Below are positions 21,831 through 36,300 of a stretch of 64,000 nt of DNA, one piece after another. The notes under the pieces were generated by a model. It was not told the origin of the DNA. It did no database searches and worked only from the letters and a program-made list of their open reading frames with translations. Origin of the DNA: Dermanyssus gallinae (taxonomy: Eukaryota; Arthropoda; Arachnida; Mesostigmata; Dermanyssidae); NCBI GenBank assembly GCA_003439945.1, contig QVRM01002429.1, positions 310,001-374,000 on the forward strand. Reading direction: 5' to 3'. The position numbers and the translations under genes were made by a program. Within the stretch, counting starts at the first letter, position 1. Every line of letters starts with the position of its first letter.

Positions 21831-23789
21831 ATGTTTATAATTTTACCCAATGTGGGTGTTTATACACCATTATATATATACATATTCATAGTAACTTGAA
21901 CCCGAATATGCAAACTCTAAAAAGTATCACATCGGAAAGGTTTGTGCAGGCCTACCGAGTACCGTTGCCTCTCACTAATGCACCTACATTGCTATTGTAT
22001 TCTTTTGTGGGACCAAGAAAGGCCATACGTTTGACTTGTTTCTTGGCACCTCCATTTTTTTTAAGTCACTGTACTTGACTGAATCGTAAGTAAGTTAACT
22101 TTTTGCAACGTTTATCTAAAGATTGTTAGCACTAAGCGTTTTAGTAGCTTCTATAGTTCTAAGCAGTACCTCTGCAATGCACGGATAGCACGCGACATGT
22201 CATCATACATCATCCTCATCAAATCGCTGACATGTTAGCATTAAGCAAGTCGATGTTCTGCCGCTACACCATTGGTGGATTGACATACCGGAAGGGCATA
22301 CGTATAATTTCACATACTTATAAAATATAAGCTATTTGCTAAAAAGTACCGGCGCCGCTCTGAATTAGCCTGAAGATGCACGGTGGCGTGGGCAAGATCG
22401 AATATCGATAAGACGGCCACTTGACGGCGACTGACTGACATATACTGAACTGTTAACATTCTTTGCTCTACCGGCTTGAATTGCTGATTCTGGCCAACTC
22501 TGAAAGCTACACATGCGAATTATGACGAACACTGTTAGATAAGCCTAATAATTGTGTGCATTTTAAGTATTACCCATTCAGTATTACTGCAGATACAGTA
22601 ATGCTAGGCTTTCTAGCGCTAGCTTCCTACATTTAGCAATTTTTGTAGCACTTCCAGTGTTGGCATTTACCCAGCGGAACCCCATTTTTGTGATCTGTGT
22701 GGTGGCAAAAGCTCCATCCGAATTCTACTCAAAAGCGTAGATAATTTAGAGTTACCTACCAAGTAATAGAGTAATAATTTAGATTGATATCTTCTTTTTT
22801 TCGAACGTTGTAAAATTATTATAAGGGGCTTTGATGAAAACCTGTGGCGCTGCCAGCTGACAACGTTTATTGTTTAAAGATACACCTTCTTTTACCTTAT
22901 ATCTAGATCTTAGGCCTCCTAGGTCCAAAGCCTACGTATTAGAGAGAGGCGCTATGCCCCTTAGCAGAAAATTACGTGGATACGCCGATCTGACGAGCAA
23001 GCTTTCCTGTACATTGTAATTTTTATTCGATCTACTCCAGGTACCCCTATCTTCAAAATATGGCATCATTAAATTGTTACGTAAATCTTAATTCATCACT
23101 TCTTATTTATCAACCAAGTGCGGGGCTACAATAATATAACGCACACAAAGCTAGATGCATTTGCGGTGAGCGTTTTTATGAGTCTACACAGGTGAATGCA
23201 AGGCTCTCTATTGTACAGCTTTTCTTACATGTTGTAAACACACGTTACCATAGTTGGCAAGCATAGCCGCTTGTGCCAGCACCAACTAAATCGATGCAGA
23301 TGGCGCACTTATAGATTAATCAGCGTGTCCCACTTAACGCACATCGAGGATTATTAGCCAATTTAGAGGCAATCAGTCAATGCGCTAGCTCGACGTAATG
23401 GGATGAATTATGCGATGCACCCGTCACCCACTAAAAGCGCTCTCCTGTGGATGCATTTATTACAGGCGCAATTCCCACATGTGATCAATGTGCGCTCGGT
23501 TGCAATTCGAGGCGGGATGCAGACAATTTTCCGGTAATAGGGATGCACTTTTTCAAGATCGGGTAGAGCAAACTTATATTTGTTTTATCGCTATCTATTT
23601 TGGAATTAAGTTTGTTTTTAATTCAGCGACGTAACTGGCATGGAGATTGCCGCAGTCTAGTCGTATTAGGGCAATCTGTTTTCTAAGAATTGCTGGACTG
23701 GTTGTTTTGGTATCGTTGTCCATCATGTCTGTCTATTGACTGGCTTCTTCTGAGAGTCTAGTGGTGATAGTAATCCAGCATCTGCAATC
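21831..23789. other. No gene recognised
   Basis: About 2 kb of AT-leaning DNA with no repeats or open frames I can assign. Confidence 0.5.
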
Positions 23790-23813
23790 ATATATATATA
23801 TATATATATATAT

Positions 23814-23880
23814 AGAAAATATTGTGATTATTTATTAATCATTTACAATACGTTTGCACACTCGGTAGTGCTCGCCTTAA
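23814..23880. repeat. Dispersed repeat copy 1 (~66 bp)
   Basis: The segment gaaaatattgtgattattta... matches 61608-61672 with about three differences. A (TA)n array precedes this copy (23790-23815) and follows the other. It is probably the end of an unidentified transposon. Confidence 0.75.
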
Positions 23881-24053
23881 TAAAAATAGTGGTAAAAAGG
23901 TGTCACGTGAGGTTAAGAATCAGCTGTCCGTGTCTTTGCTTGATGGTAGCCCCCGCTTTTATGGACCCGGTGCGAGCGGTATATCCTTAAGGTTCCTTGC
24001 AACGTTAAAACGGAAGGATTCATAAGATTCCTCTTCGTGACGCCGAGCTCCAA

Positions 24054-24093
<40 letters not shown>

Positions 24094-24249
24094 ATTGCGA
24101 TGACAGTTATATTGGCTATATTAATAGTAACAACATAATAAAGGCAAAAGAAAACGACAACAACAACTGAAACGGCATGATGGCAAAAGTCATTTAGGCC
24201 ACTAGTACGACAGACAGACAGACGGACGACAAGTGGTGGATGGTGTACT
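23881..24249. other. Spacer with (TA)n at 24055-24088
   Basis: Nothing else recognised. Confidence 0.5.
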
Positions 24250-25310
24250 GACTCCGCTTACAGGCAATGCAACCTAATCTTGACGCTCTTCGTCGTCAAT
24301 GTTGTCGTTGTGTGCGGCGTCCTTGAGCCGCCGTTCTTCCGTCCGTGTTGTGTTGGGTGTCGCGACGCGCATCTGTGTACGAGGAGCAAACGCAACGGAC
24401 GAGGTGTTTTTATTAAGGATGGAGTGGGAAAAGCGAGTCCTACGATACCATTGCGAACAACAGAGCGCGCGCGCGAGAAAGAAAGAGAATGCGAGAGAAA
24501 GATAAATAAGCAGAGAGACAGAAAGAGATAGATGGGGTAGCGGACGATAGTGACGGATCGGATAGATGAAAGGCCGGGAAAGATAACGCATTCCACACTG
24601 GCTTTTTCCTAACATACGTACGCTCTCCGACAACAGCGACATCGAGGCGAGGCGACAGGGCAGCGGCGACAGTGGTGGTGGTAAAGAAGGGCAGGCGACC
24701 AAGCGACAGAAATCACCATGTCATTCGAAGTGGGTACTGCACGTCCGCGCTATACAAGAATGACCGTGTCAGATGTCCAAACGTGAGCTGCCGACGTCTT
24801 GTTCCTCTCTTACGCCCTATGACCTCTCCCCCCCCATCTCTCTCGATGATTCTCACTGCCCTTCGGTTCGCCATTCACCGCCGCTTCCCTCTTCTCAAAC
24901 AAACGGCTCCTCTCGGAACTCGCGTCACTCCCTCACTGAGCCGAGTACAACTACTAGCACTTTAGTGGTCCGGCGCGACTTTGCTTCGTTTTTTTTCGAG
25001 GGCGGCCCGATTCACGAGGGCGCGAGCAAAGGTCTACTGCCGGTGACGACCGAATGGCTCTCAGAGGTGCTGTTGACGCAAGCCATCGGTCAACGGCATT
25101 GCTTCTGACATCGCGCCACCCATCGTCATTGTTGTTGTTGTTGTTGTTATCGTCGTCGCCGTCTTTGTTGTTGTTGTCGATCTCGGTGTCGACGATGGCC
25201 GATAAAAATCCATTTCGTGTCGTGCTTGCCTTCCCGCCCATCCAATCCCACAGTGGTGCTACTAGATTGCCCGGAGACGTCACGGGTCAAAGGTCACTTT
25301 CTTAAAATGC
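24250..25310. other. CpG-rich low-complexity block, possible promoter or first exon
   Basis: Unlike the surrounding AT-rich DNA, this kilobase has many CpG dinucleotides, purine runs (agagaga near 24470-24530), C-runs (24826-24840) and GTT/GTC triplet runs (25130-25190). In style it resembles the region upstream of NPC1 exon 1. Overlapping open frames on both strands look like compositional artefacts; I recognise no protein. Confidence 0.35.
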
Positions 25311-26104
25311 GTAAAGATATGACATTATTTAAATAATAAACGGTTGCATACGTTTACGTTCAGGATTCGAGCGTCTACTTCAATTTTGCTCCACCTTTAC
25401 ACGTAGACGAACGTTAGAAATGTAGACACCATGGCAAAGCTCATCCAGGCGTGATAGAATCCGAGACCAGTTGAAGAAGTATTTCTCCTAATCGTACGTA
25501 TTACGAGTCAGACAACACGCGAACAGAAGTTTGCAATACAGCGTTAGAAAGCCAATTACGAGCTAACATTAATGTTTGCAGACACTTAGAGAACTACTAG
25601 TGTCATTACCACCTTTTAAGTAGATTTTCGTAGTACATTTTTGCGTACTTTTGTTTATGAATTGCGTGTTTTCTTTACGCACTGCAGTTGATGTATGTAA
25701 AGAGGAATTGGCAATAGACGGATAGAAAAATATAGCTATTAATTACATTGTCGTTATTAGCTATCTAACGAAATAAATAGAGATCAGGTGCAATATAGGG
25801 CTTTTACGTCTATACAAATAAAGCCTTAAGGACAGGTTAGTGGTCCAAGACTGATAGATAGATGAAATGTAAAGCTGTATTTAACTCAAGTTTTACCACC
25901 AAAAAAAGAAAAACCGCAGTGCGAACACTGGATGCATGGTACATTCAGCTGCTGAAAGTGGTTTTTAATATTATTAAGTAAGATAATTCACACATTTGTA
26001 TCAGCCCTTGGTCTTTTTTGGGGAATACTTAAATATAGATCGATAAATGCAGGGACACTGAGCGCCACTGACTAGCATTTGAATAATGAATGAAATATTC
26101 TAAT
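25311..26104. other. No gene recognised
   Basis: AT-rich spacer without assignable features. Confidence 0.5.
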
Positions 26105-26570
26105 TAAAGGCATTATATATACATGGTCTTACATGGTCTTATATATACATGGTCTTACCTTCGTTTTTCCCATTGGAAGGAGGGTGTATAATCGTTTTGT
26201 TTAGAAATGAGGGTGAAATTTTAAAATATAGTTTTATGCCGTTTTCTATATACATGTTTGTGCAAAATCTACGTCTGCAGTAGAACCAAAAACGTAGTTA
26301 CTTGGTAACTATGTAACGCTCGGTAATTACGCATCACTTCGATACGAATATGATGGGCATTCAATTTGCTATTGCCCGAAAGTAGTCTTTTAAGTGCACA
26401 TTTGTGGTCGTAATGACAACATTCTGGCAACATGGCAACCCATAAACGCAAAAGCTTTAATGTAAAACATAACAACATATCGACTTTTCATGTCCGCCCT
26501 CTCCGTCCTTTGTGCAAAATGATTTTCTTGCCGAGTTCTACCAAACCTTAAAATAAGTACATGCGGTATA
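26105..26570. mobile_element. Diverged relative of the 12354-13520 foldback element
   Basis: Shares several arm blocks with that element: gtgcaaaatctacgt, cgtagttacttggtaactatgtaacgc, gctattgcc(c/t)ga(a/g)agtagtctttt, ttgtggtcgtaatg, and the loop block ttgccgagttctaccaaacct. The blocks are in shuffled or reduced form, so it is a degraded or internally deleted copy. A direct repeat (tatatacatggtctta) is at its left edge. Confidence 0.6.
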
Positions 26571-26809
26571 TATATATATCTTCGTTTTCAATTGACAGTT
26601 GTCAGCCTATATCGTATATTTAAGTATGGTGTATCGGATTCCATGGCGTTCGTTAAGTTTCATGAACATTTGAATTGCTGATTCGCAGCATGTCCATCGA
26701 AAGTGCAGGAAAGCAAAGGCGTGTCTTATTTGACCAAAACAACCGCGGTCGTAGTCTTCTCTGTGTGTGTGGTTTCTCGGAATTTAATCATAAGTAGGTT
26801 ATTCAAAGA

Positions 26810-26815
<6 letters not shown>

Positions 26816-26884
<69 letters not shown>
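26816..26884. repeat. (TA)n microsatellite, ~69 bp
   Basis: Uninterrupted TA alternation. Confidence 0.95.
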
Positions 26885-26888
<4 letters not shown>

Positions 26889-28205
26889 TATTTTTTGCCA
26901 CTTTGTGGAAGAGTGTCCTTTAAGTTTTTCTACCGCGGGTACGACGACGGCCAACTTGTGTGATTGACTTACGAACAAGAACATAACCGTGAATGAATTT
27001 TTAAATTACAAAGTAAGACCGTGGGACTAGTGTTGTGCATTATAGGCTTATGTTGAAATTATAATTTTTAGCTTAAACGGAAATAATAGCGGCGATGACT
27101 CGAAGATACCCCCTACAAAACAATTCAAAGAAAACTTCATTGTTCGAGGTCATGCTAACCTGCTGAAACAATTGAGCAGTCCTAAACCCCTCGCTGACGG
27201 CCAGTCAAGGGACGGACTATGCTGTAATTATACTGTTATTAGAAAGTTAGTCACGCCAAGCGGAAATATGCCTAGACTGCTCGAAGGAGTGCAATACAGA
27301 TATTCTGCCTACGGGATTTGTTTAACGAGATGCATTTTTACTACATCAGTGACGACTAGTTAAAATGCCACGTGTAAACCTTCTGTTAAGACCGGTGTTA
27401 AAATCCAAAGTGTTTTCCTTTCTCTGTGTTTTGGCAGCGAGTTAAGGAGCTCTTGCGTTTTTTTAAATCTTTTCTATAGCTTTAAAGGTTGTCCCTTTAA
27501 TTAAATAATTGAAGCTATTGCGCGAAGCCAGATCCAGCAAATATGGAAGCTGCAAAAATATAGAAATACAATTTTTCGTCAAAGAACGATACGTAAGGGC
27601 GCGTTCTCATAATGAAATGTCCAAGAGTTTATTACCTAGAGTTCGGGCCTCTTGCGCCGGACGTTCTCGAAATTGTTTTTGATTTTATTTCATAGTATTT
27701 CTAGGTAGTATTTCTTATTGACCTTAAAACCAGATGACAAACTTGTGAAAAGTGATTTCTTTGTAGCCAAAAAACGGTAAAAATAAAGCTGTTAGTGTTG
27801 GATCTGCATTAGCTGAATTTCTGCGATCGCTTCTCTCCTTGAATGCGCCACTAGGAGGATCAGACATTAATCTTCATATCGTAATCATACAAAAATGACT
27901 TGCCTCCTGTGACCATTCTCTGGTGCAATCTAACTTCTTCTGCTACCGTCTGACGGTTCAATTCGGATATTTCCCGACGGATGTTCATTTGCTGAAAAAT
28001 CTACATTTTGGAAGAAACTTTGCACCAGACTTTGTTTCCTTCATTCTTTAACCAAACTCAAACAATAAATCCCACCAGTAATAGAGGAAATTTGGCTTGC
28101 ATGTAGCTGAGAAATAGCGCTTCTAAGCAAAACAAACAAAAATACCTTGGTGCTTTTGGCTCAATTCTTGAAATTTTAAATACTATAGCTTTCCGATCCA
28201 CACTC
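26885..28205. other. No gene recognised
   Basis: The small frame 27172-27363 (+) is not similar to anything I know. No repeat structure stands out. Confidence 0.5.

Positions 28206-28259
<54 letters not shown>
28206..28259. repeat. (TA)n microsatellite
   Basis: Uninterrupted TA alternation of about 54 bases. Confidence 0.95.
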
Positions 28260-29271
28260 TATAGTTATTCGTTATTAGTTTGACATCATACTTCATTCAA
28301 CTCAAGTCTGCTGCGCCGGGGTTAATCCGGCGACTGCAGGCTGTTCATCTCCGCCTTTCCATTCTGTCCACCCATCCGTCGAATTGGAGTATATCCCGTC
28401 GGACGCCACCACTTTATGGTATTGCGAACTCATGCAAACTGCAATCCCGGTAATAGATGTTTTTTTTCGGTTCAATTTACATAGGCTTCCAGGTTTTCTA
28501 AAGTTACGCTGTCTCTATAACTGCTCGCTCTCTTTCTCGACCATTAATCTTTCTATAAAAATGTATATTTACGCTTAAGGCATTTTAGGCATATTTCACA
28601 AATACACATACACGCACAGCGTACAGGCTACCGATAGCTGGGCCGAAACGACGTGTACGATAGGTAGTAGCCTATTTTAACGAACGGTTGAGTTGTCTGT
28701 TTCAAAGTTGTCGGGGCTAAAAATGCCACTAGACAGGTAGCAGGCAGAAAAGTACGTAAATAACGGCGGAGTCCGCTGAACGGAAAAAGGCATCCATGTC
28801 GGGTCTCCGATTTCGCTGCCAACTAAGTAAGTCAAGAAACAGGGAAATCTGATATTGAGCCGTTTTTGTGCTCTGCTGTGGATATTGATACTGATGCTGT
28901 TGCTGCTGCTGCCACACGACTAACAGGGTACATCGTCTACCTTGAGATGAACGGCAATCTGATTTTCCTTACCCTACGACAGGAGTTGCCAAACTCAATG
29001 TACTACGACGCTGCGATCTACAGCAATACACTAAAACAAGCAAAGGGTTGACAAAGTATGCTTAAACGCCACGACTATGCTTACTAGAACTCACTTACGC
29101 AGCGAAGGAGTACTCTCTACCGTAAACTGGAAAAGAATGATGGTTTTTACAGAAACAAAGTGCACATTAAGCCATGTATTAATTCCACGGTACGTACATA
29201 GCAATCAACACTGCAGTTAAGCACCCAGTTGCTCATTTGTATCTTATAAGGGAGGTTTTTGTCACTGCTAA

Positions 29272-29310
<39 letters not shown>

Positions 29311-29656
29311 TTGCACATAACCGTTGGCATATAGCTTTAGATAGCGTAATTTTCCTGAAGAGCAGATGGTTTGCTCGTGTTTTTGCTCGCCACTTTAGAC
29401 CATGTTGGTTGAAGAACAGCCGAGAAAAAATGGCCAACAAGGTCAAACACCTTACCACTAATCTTAATGTAAGGCTTCGTGTAATTATTGCCTTTTTTTT
29501 GCAACAAAATGCAACTGAATTTATATCTATCTATTCACGATTGCAATTATGAAAGGCGCCTCTCCACATAAAACATACGTAAATTCGGTAAAGCGGCACG
29601 TGCTGAATGAATGTCAAAAGTTTGCTATACATCAGAATATATGTGTTCCTCTCTTT

Positions 29657-29691
<35 letters not shown>

Positions 29692-32342
29692 CGCAAGCTA
29701 ATGAAGGGACTGCAAGAAGCATAGTGAAAAACAGCTGTCAGGTGCGTATGAGAGTGACATAAATTACGGGAGCTCTACTGCCGCGGTTGGTCGCTCTGTG
29801 CAATAAGGCTGAAGCACTTTACCGCCCGGTCAGCTTTTATGATCACGATTCGGGACCTCACCATAATTGCACCGACTTCTTTTTGACCACCAAGAGTACA
29901 TTAGCAATCAAGTGGCATATAGAAAAACTGTGATTTCTCTTCAGTGCCCGTATTAGGGTAATAGGCTAAACTTTATTCTTGCATGAGCAAACTCTAGTAA
30001 GCATGGCCGTGACGTTTATATATACTTTCTTGACTCTACTTATTTTACACCGGCAACAAAATCGGCGACACGACATGAATGATTATCCCGTCAGCTGACT
30101 CTGTTTTTAGCGTATCCGGCTTGCGAGCTGTCTAGTAAGATGCATACAAAAATTGAGATCGGGTGAGTCTAGGCTCCGACAACTTTGAGTTAAGCCACTA
30201 TTGAACTAGTCTAGCCAGGCTGTCGAACAGGTTTAAGTATAGTAGAGTATGCTTGCCACTAAGTTTCAACTAATTATTAGAAATACTTCAGCATGCACCA
30301 TACATGCTTCAACCATTAATACGTTACTGATACTCTAATGCGCTTTAAATCGTTCAAAATAAGCCTCTGAGTTACCGCGGTATCTGTCTGGGCGCTACGA
30401 CTGGCGTTTCCCTGTTTGAATTATCGCGGAACGGCCCTGCTTCCCCGCAAACAAGCAACTATTCGTAAACTTTTTTGGAAGGTAGGGAGGAAGAAGAAGA
30501 TAATATATTTGCGTTACTTAGCGCGAGAACTGGGGACTTTCCTACAAGACCTAGAATGAACTCCCAAGACCCAAATGGCAACGTAGGGCACCTCCCCGTA
30601 GTCCAGTTGTTTTTAAATATAGGCGTAATATTCTAATTCAAGCGTTTGCAGTTTTGGATATCCAGAATTCTTTCAGTAATAAGAATTTTGGCTGTGAACA
30701 GAACAATTTCCTTATAAAACTGTTCTGTTTACCAGCCTATCAGAAACAATAAGTCAGGTAAGCAGAGCCCTTGTTTTTGTGCCTAATGCCTTCGCCCTGT
30801 ACCGCAGTAATAAATCACTGCTTTAGCTTAAAAGTTGTGACCGTGAAGGTGAGTCTGCCAACTTCCATTATAACTGCTGGTGCCGCTGGCAATCTTGCGC
30901 GAAGTATAAGTAACGTATTACAACAAACATAACACACCTAGGTGGCGCACTTGGATTGCTTCTGCGATTAGTCATTCTACGCATTTCCTGCTCAAAAAAG
31001 CCTCAGATAAAAATGTATCATGCCCGAACAAAGCCGGAATAGTTTCAAACTCTAAAGACAGATAGCAGAACAGGTAGCGTAAAAAAGCTACTAAAAGAGA
31101 GACATCCACAAATCCGCCGCGATGAATAATTTTAGAATCGTTGAATAGCCCTATGTTTAGCCCAGAGCAGAGAGGCAATCAATTCTGGCATAGGATCTAG
31201 AAAACTGTACACGCAACAGAAACCCCGTAAAATCGTAAGGAAATTAAACAGCGATCGTGCAAAAGGAGACTTTTGTTTTGCCCCTTACTTAAATCAGTAT
31301 TACTGAGGCTAGTAGCTTGTAGAACAGTCACAACATAGGTACATACATTGGCTTGGAAACAAAACTAGCACAATTAAACGTGTCGTAGCGTTCGCGCATT
31401 GTAAACACTGTATGCTAACAATTGATTAAGCAGAGAGCAAGAAACAACTGCTTTCTGCGTTGTTTGTCCCTCGCAAAACCCATATACCCTCCGGCAAACT
31501 CTCCATCTTGTTCACGAAGTTAATTACGTTAACTGCCTCCAGGGAGTAATTCGGTGGGTAATCCGTTCATTTTTGTAGTCAGAACGGCCACGAAATACCA
31601 AGCACCACAAGTAATGTCCTACAACAATGGCTTAACTCGGAATGACGAACGTCGACCCCGACGGTGCGGTTGGCAACTACCGGCAATGTTACTTTATCGG
31701 TAGCTGCCAAGCCTTTTGGTTCCGGTGTGGATGATATATCGGCTCCTCTTTTTAGGTATTTGGATCACGCTGAGGCAACCCAATCCAAACTGTTTGTACG
31801 CCATTCGAATCTACAGCCGCCCCCCATATAAGTTACATAGGAATGGCTCTTAGCCCGGCGCGCCTGTCCTCCGCGCTCGCACCATGCAGAAAGATTCAGA
31901 ATTTAGCATAGTCTCTAGGTCGAGAGTTTCTTAAACTTTTCTGGCTGGCTTTCTGCTTGTTTATCCGTACACACTGATTAGGGCATTCTTCTGAGGACCA
32001 GATCCAGTACGCCTCTGAGAGCATTATTTGCTTTGGATATTTTGTTCTTAATTTCTGACCGCGTAGTTTTCATAATCAGTGACTCTACCAGAAGGCCAAG
32101 CTGGATCAGTGAAGCAGCGTAGAAGGCAAAGACCCGGTCAATAGCTCTTCTTGGTCAATCCTAAGGCTACTCTTGATTACAGAGAAACCTGCTCTTATCC
32201 TAATATTCCCGTTTAAATCGATGCTTAGAACGTCGCTAAGCGCAATATGCTAGCTTTGTCATTCGCGTTAGTTATTATGAATATGGCAATGTAGGAAATG
32301 CTCGTAGGCTGTGGCTGAATCTTAAAAATCCGACACTATCCG

Positions 32343-32345
<3 letters not shown>
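28260..32345. other. Four kilobases without recognised genes
   Basis: Contains (TA)n at 29276-29306 and 29661-29688 and a GCT/GTT run at 28890-28910. Small open frames (28384-28578 +, 28866-29051 +, 30972-31178 -) have no family I can name. The frame ending at 29051 has an ag before GGTACATCGTC and reads GYIVYLEMNGNLIF, so it could be an exon, but I have no support beyond the open frame. Confidence 0.45.

Positions 32346-32428
<83 letters not shown>
32346..32428. repeat. (TA)n microsatellite, ~83 bp
   Basis: Uninterrupted TA alternation. Confidence 0.95.
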
Positions 32429-33003
<575 letters not shown>

Positions 33004-33010
33004 TATAATT

Positions 33011-33275
33011 GTTATTATTATTTAAATGTTACAATTGTGAGGTGTGAACGTGTACTCCTTGTCTTACCCTAGCTCCCAAATATTATTCCATGGAACCGAC
33101 AATACAGCCGGCGTTTCCTCGGCACACTGCAAGCGACAGCAATTGCCGTAGAAACTCGCCTTCGCGTCGATTCCCTGTGAGATCTGTAATCCGTTGGCCC
33201 AGCTCACTGATGAATCTCTTGGTTCCCTTGCTTACCGGACCCATTGTTTCCATAGATATTGGCGCTACGATGTAA
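33011..33275 (-). mobile_element. 3'-terminal fragment of a second RLE-type retrotransposon family
   Basis: On the minus strand this encodes the protein's C-terminus (PISMETMGPVSKGTKRFI, then EFLRQLLSLAVCRGNAG) up to a stop near 33085, then about 70 bases of 3' UTR and an AAT-rich tail. It resembles the C-termini of the elements at 33372 and 39320 (LRQRVSLELQRGNA and PQRLSLEIQRGNA). It is truncated exactly at the (TTA)n array on its 5' side. A near-identical copy is at 36628-36896. Confidence 0.8.
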
Positions 33276-33276
33276 C

Positions 33277-33371
<95 letters not shown>
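33276..33371. repeat. (TTA)n array, ~95 bp
   Basis: Pure triplet array between the minus-strand fragment and the 5' end of the near-complete + strand element. Confidence 0.95.
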
Positions 33372-36300
33372 GTATAATAATAAAAAACTTGGCACGGCGA
33401 GGCATGTGAAGTGGACAGCCACAGCAAAGCCAGCAACAGCTTAGCTTCAAAAAGGTAGCAGTAATGGCTAATGAGTTTCGATGCCAGTGGTGTTCTATGT
33501 GTTTTCCTAAGAAGCGGGGTGTCCAGATCCACGCAGGAAGGACTCATAAGAAAAAGATAGCCGAGCCTAGTGGACCAGCAGTGTTCCAACAGGCCGCTAC
33601 TAGCAGCATCTCACAACCGCTGCTTTCTTCGCACGCTCCACAAGCAGAATTCTTTCCTCAACCCGCCAGCCAGCCGCAAGTAAATGGAGGGCCGACACCT
33701 GATCATCACCTGTCGTCTTCTTCTTCCCTTTCTCTTCATAAGTTACTCGCCAACGCCAAGATGACACGCAAGGTGCTGCGCAGGATCCCAAAGGGAGCGA
33801 GAGTTCCTTTGCGCGGACTCTTCCACCGTCTGCTTAAAGACGTCGTGAAAAAGAATGACGAAGCGAGCTGGACCGCCCCTCGCCCCAAAAGTCCTCCACG
33901 TCGACAAGGAAACCCAAGGAGGCCATAGCTTGGCCAGCGTAGTCAAAGAAAAGGTGGCCCTTTTCGGAGCTGCCACTCTCACTTGCATGGAGGCTGAGGG
34001 GCGAGGCAAACGTGTATTGACGGATAAAGCTCGCCCCCAGATCGCTGCTCACAAGCTTTCCATGGATTTTAATGTGCGGAGCGCCATTAGAATCTTGTCT
34101 TCCGATGACACGATTGCACCCGTCACAAAGGAGTCGATTGATGAGATGATCGCAAAACACCCTCCTGCTCCCGCAGGGGACGTGGTGCCACCATCCCCTA
34201 TCGGCTTGCCAGCGGTTGGGTCATGCTCAAGCGAGGATGTTGCCAAGGCACTCCGCACCTTTCCATCCGGTGCGGCGGGAGGCCTCGACGGCCTTACGCC
34301 TGACCATCTAAAATGCCTCCTCCCTGCCAACGGAGACCACAACGATGTGCTGGAAACACTCGCTAAGGTATGCGACATCATACGTAACGGGCAAGTTCCG
34401 GAAACTGTGAGAAACGTCATATATGAAGGGTTATTGCCCTGAAGAAGAAAACCGGAGGATACCGACCCATAGCCGTTGGCTGCACCTTGCGTAGACTGGC
34501 CACAAAGACCCTGCTTCCCCAGGTCAACGTGAAAAACTACCTGTAGCCTCGGCAAATGGGGTACGCCACTCATAATGGTGCAGAAATAATTGCCCACACG
34601 GCTCGCACCTTCCTCGAAAACAACGAGAAATGCTGCCTCCTAAAACTAGATTTCAAAAATGCGTTTAACTTGAACAAACGAGGACAACTTTTGGCAGGGG
34701 TTTCCAAGCACGCCCCGGCCCTCTATCCAATGATGCACCAGGCATATAGCAGGCCGGCTCCTCTGATGTTCGGTGAAGTTGAAATCAGGTCATCAGCCGG
34801 TTGTCAGCAGGGAGACGTAGCGGCTCCTCTTGCGTTTAGCCTGCTGTTGCATCAGTACGTCAAACAGGTGACATCCAAGGTCCCTCTGTTTTACCTCGAC
34901 GATGGGACCCTTCTTGACAACGATCCTTCGGCATTACTCAAAGACATCAAGGATCTCAGAGCGTTCGAGCAATGGAGCGGGATGCAGCTTAACCCATCTA
35001 AATGCGAGTTATTCCTACAAGGTTTCGAGGACGAAGAGAGACAGCAGGTGATTGCAGAATTTAACAGCAATCTCCCGGGCATCCTTGTAAAGGACCGGTG
35101 TAAACTGGACCTGCTGGGTACGGCGGTCTTCCCCGAAATGATCGGCCCGGTACTGGCCAAGAAGGGAGAACAACTCTCCCGACTTTACCAGAGGCTGGGT
35201 CATCTCGGTAGACATCAAGCCTACTTTCTGCTTCGGCACGCAATGGGAGTACAAAAGGTCCTGTATGTACTACGGACCTCACCTACCTTGCTTTTGCCGT
35301 CAGAAACTTTGGACCTCGACGACCAAGTGAGGAGAGCCTTGGAAAACATCCTTGACCTGACGCTCGATGATAAGTCATGGATGCAGGCAAGCCTATCGGT
35401 CCGACTGGGTGGAATGGGCATTCGCTCGGCCACGGACCTGCCTTGCCCGCTTTTCTTGCTTCGTCGCATAGCTGCGCCTCTGCAGTGGCCGCTACTACAG
35501 GCGGACTCATCAGCCACCAACAAGACGCCATTCGGATCTGGGACGCGCGTCAGTCTGGTCGTCCTTCTGAGGAACAGGTCACTAGGCAGAAGGGGTGGGA
35601 CCAAATCGCCACTCAGGCTACCCACTTAACTCTTCTGTCGGCCTGTGAGTTAGATATAAATGGCATTAGACTGAAAGCGGTTTTATCTGACGTTGCCGGA
35701 GCGTGGCTTGACGTGTTTCCGTCCGAGCTAGTCGGCAGTAAGCTGGCTGATGACCACTTCCGTGCCGCCAGTGGCCTCAGACTTGGCATTGCCATGTTTG
35801 AGACAGAGGCGTGCCCGTGTGGTGGAACGGTGGATGAGCATGGCCTGCACCGACTTAGTTGCACTAAGCTGGCTGGGCTTACGCAGGGCCGCCACGATGC
35901 CATTAATGACATTCTCGGGCGCGCTTTGAGACAAGCCGGCTACCGCGTCACACTGGAGCCTGGTGGACTACAGAGCGACGACAAGCGTCGACCAGACGGC
36001 CTTACCAGCCGAGACTAGGACCGCAATCGGCCGCTGGCATGGGACGTCACCGTCTCCGACACGTACGCCCTCGGCTATCGTGCACTAGCCAACGCGGGCG
36101 TCGGCAACATTATCCACCAACGGGAGATGCACAAACGTCGCTTATACGCGCATCTCCTTGAGGACCACGTTGTAATGGCGTTCGGCCTCGAGTCATCTGG
36201 CGTTTGGGGCAAGGATGCACTCAAACTGACAAAGGAGCTTGGGAAGAAGCTCTTCGAGGCCACAGCGGAGCCAAGATCGACCGCTTTCCTTCGACAGAGA

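Noticed and set aside
24258..25305. Arg/Ser-rich open frames in the CpG-rich block
   Set aside because: Several mutually overlapping frames on both strands follow low-complexity composition. I kept the block only as a possible regulatory region.
33194..33444. Long poly-Tyr, poly-Leu, poly-Asn and poly-Ile open frames
   Set aside because: They are translations of the (TTA)n arrays in different frames, with no coding context. The same holds for Tyr-Ile frames over (TA)n arrays throughout the window.
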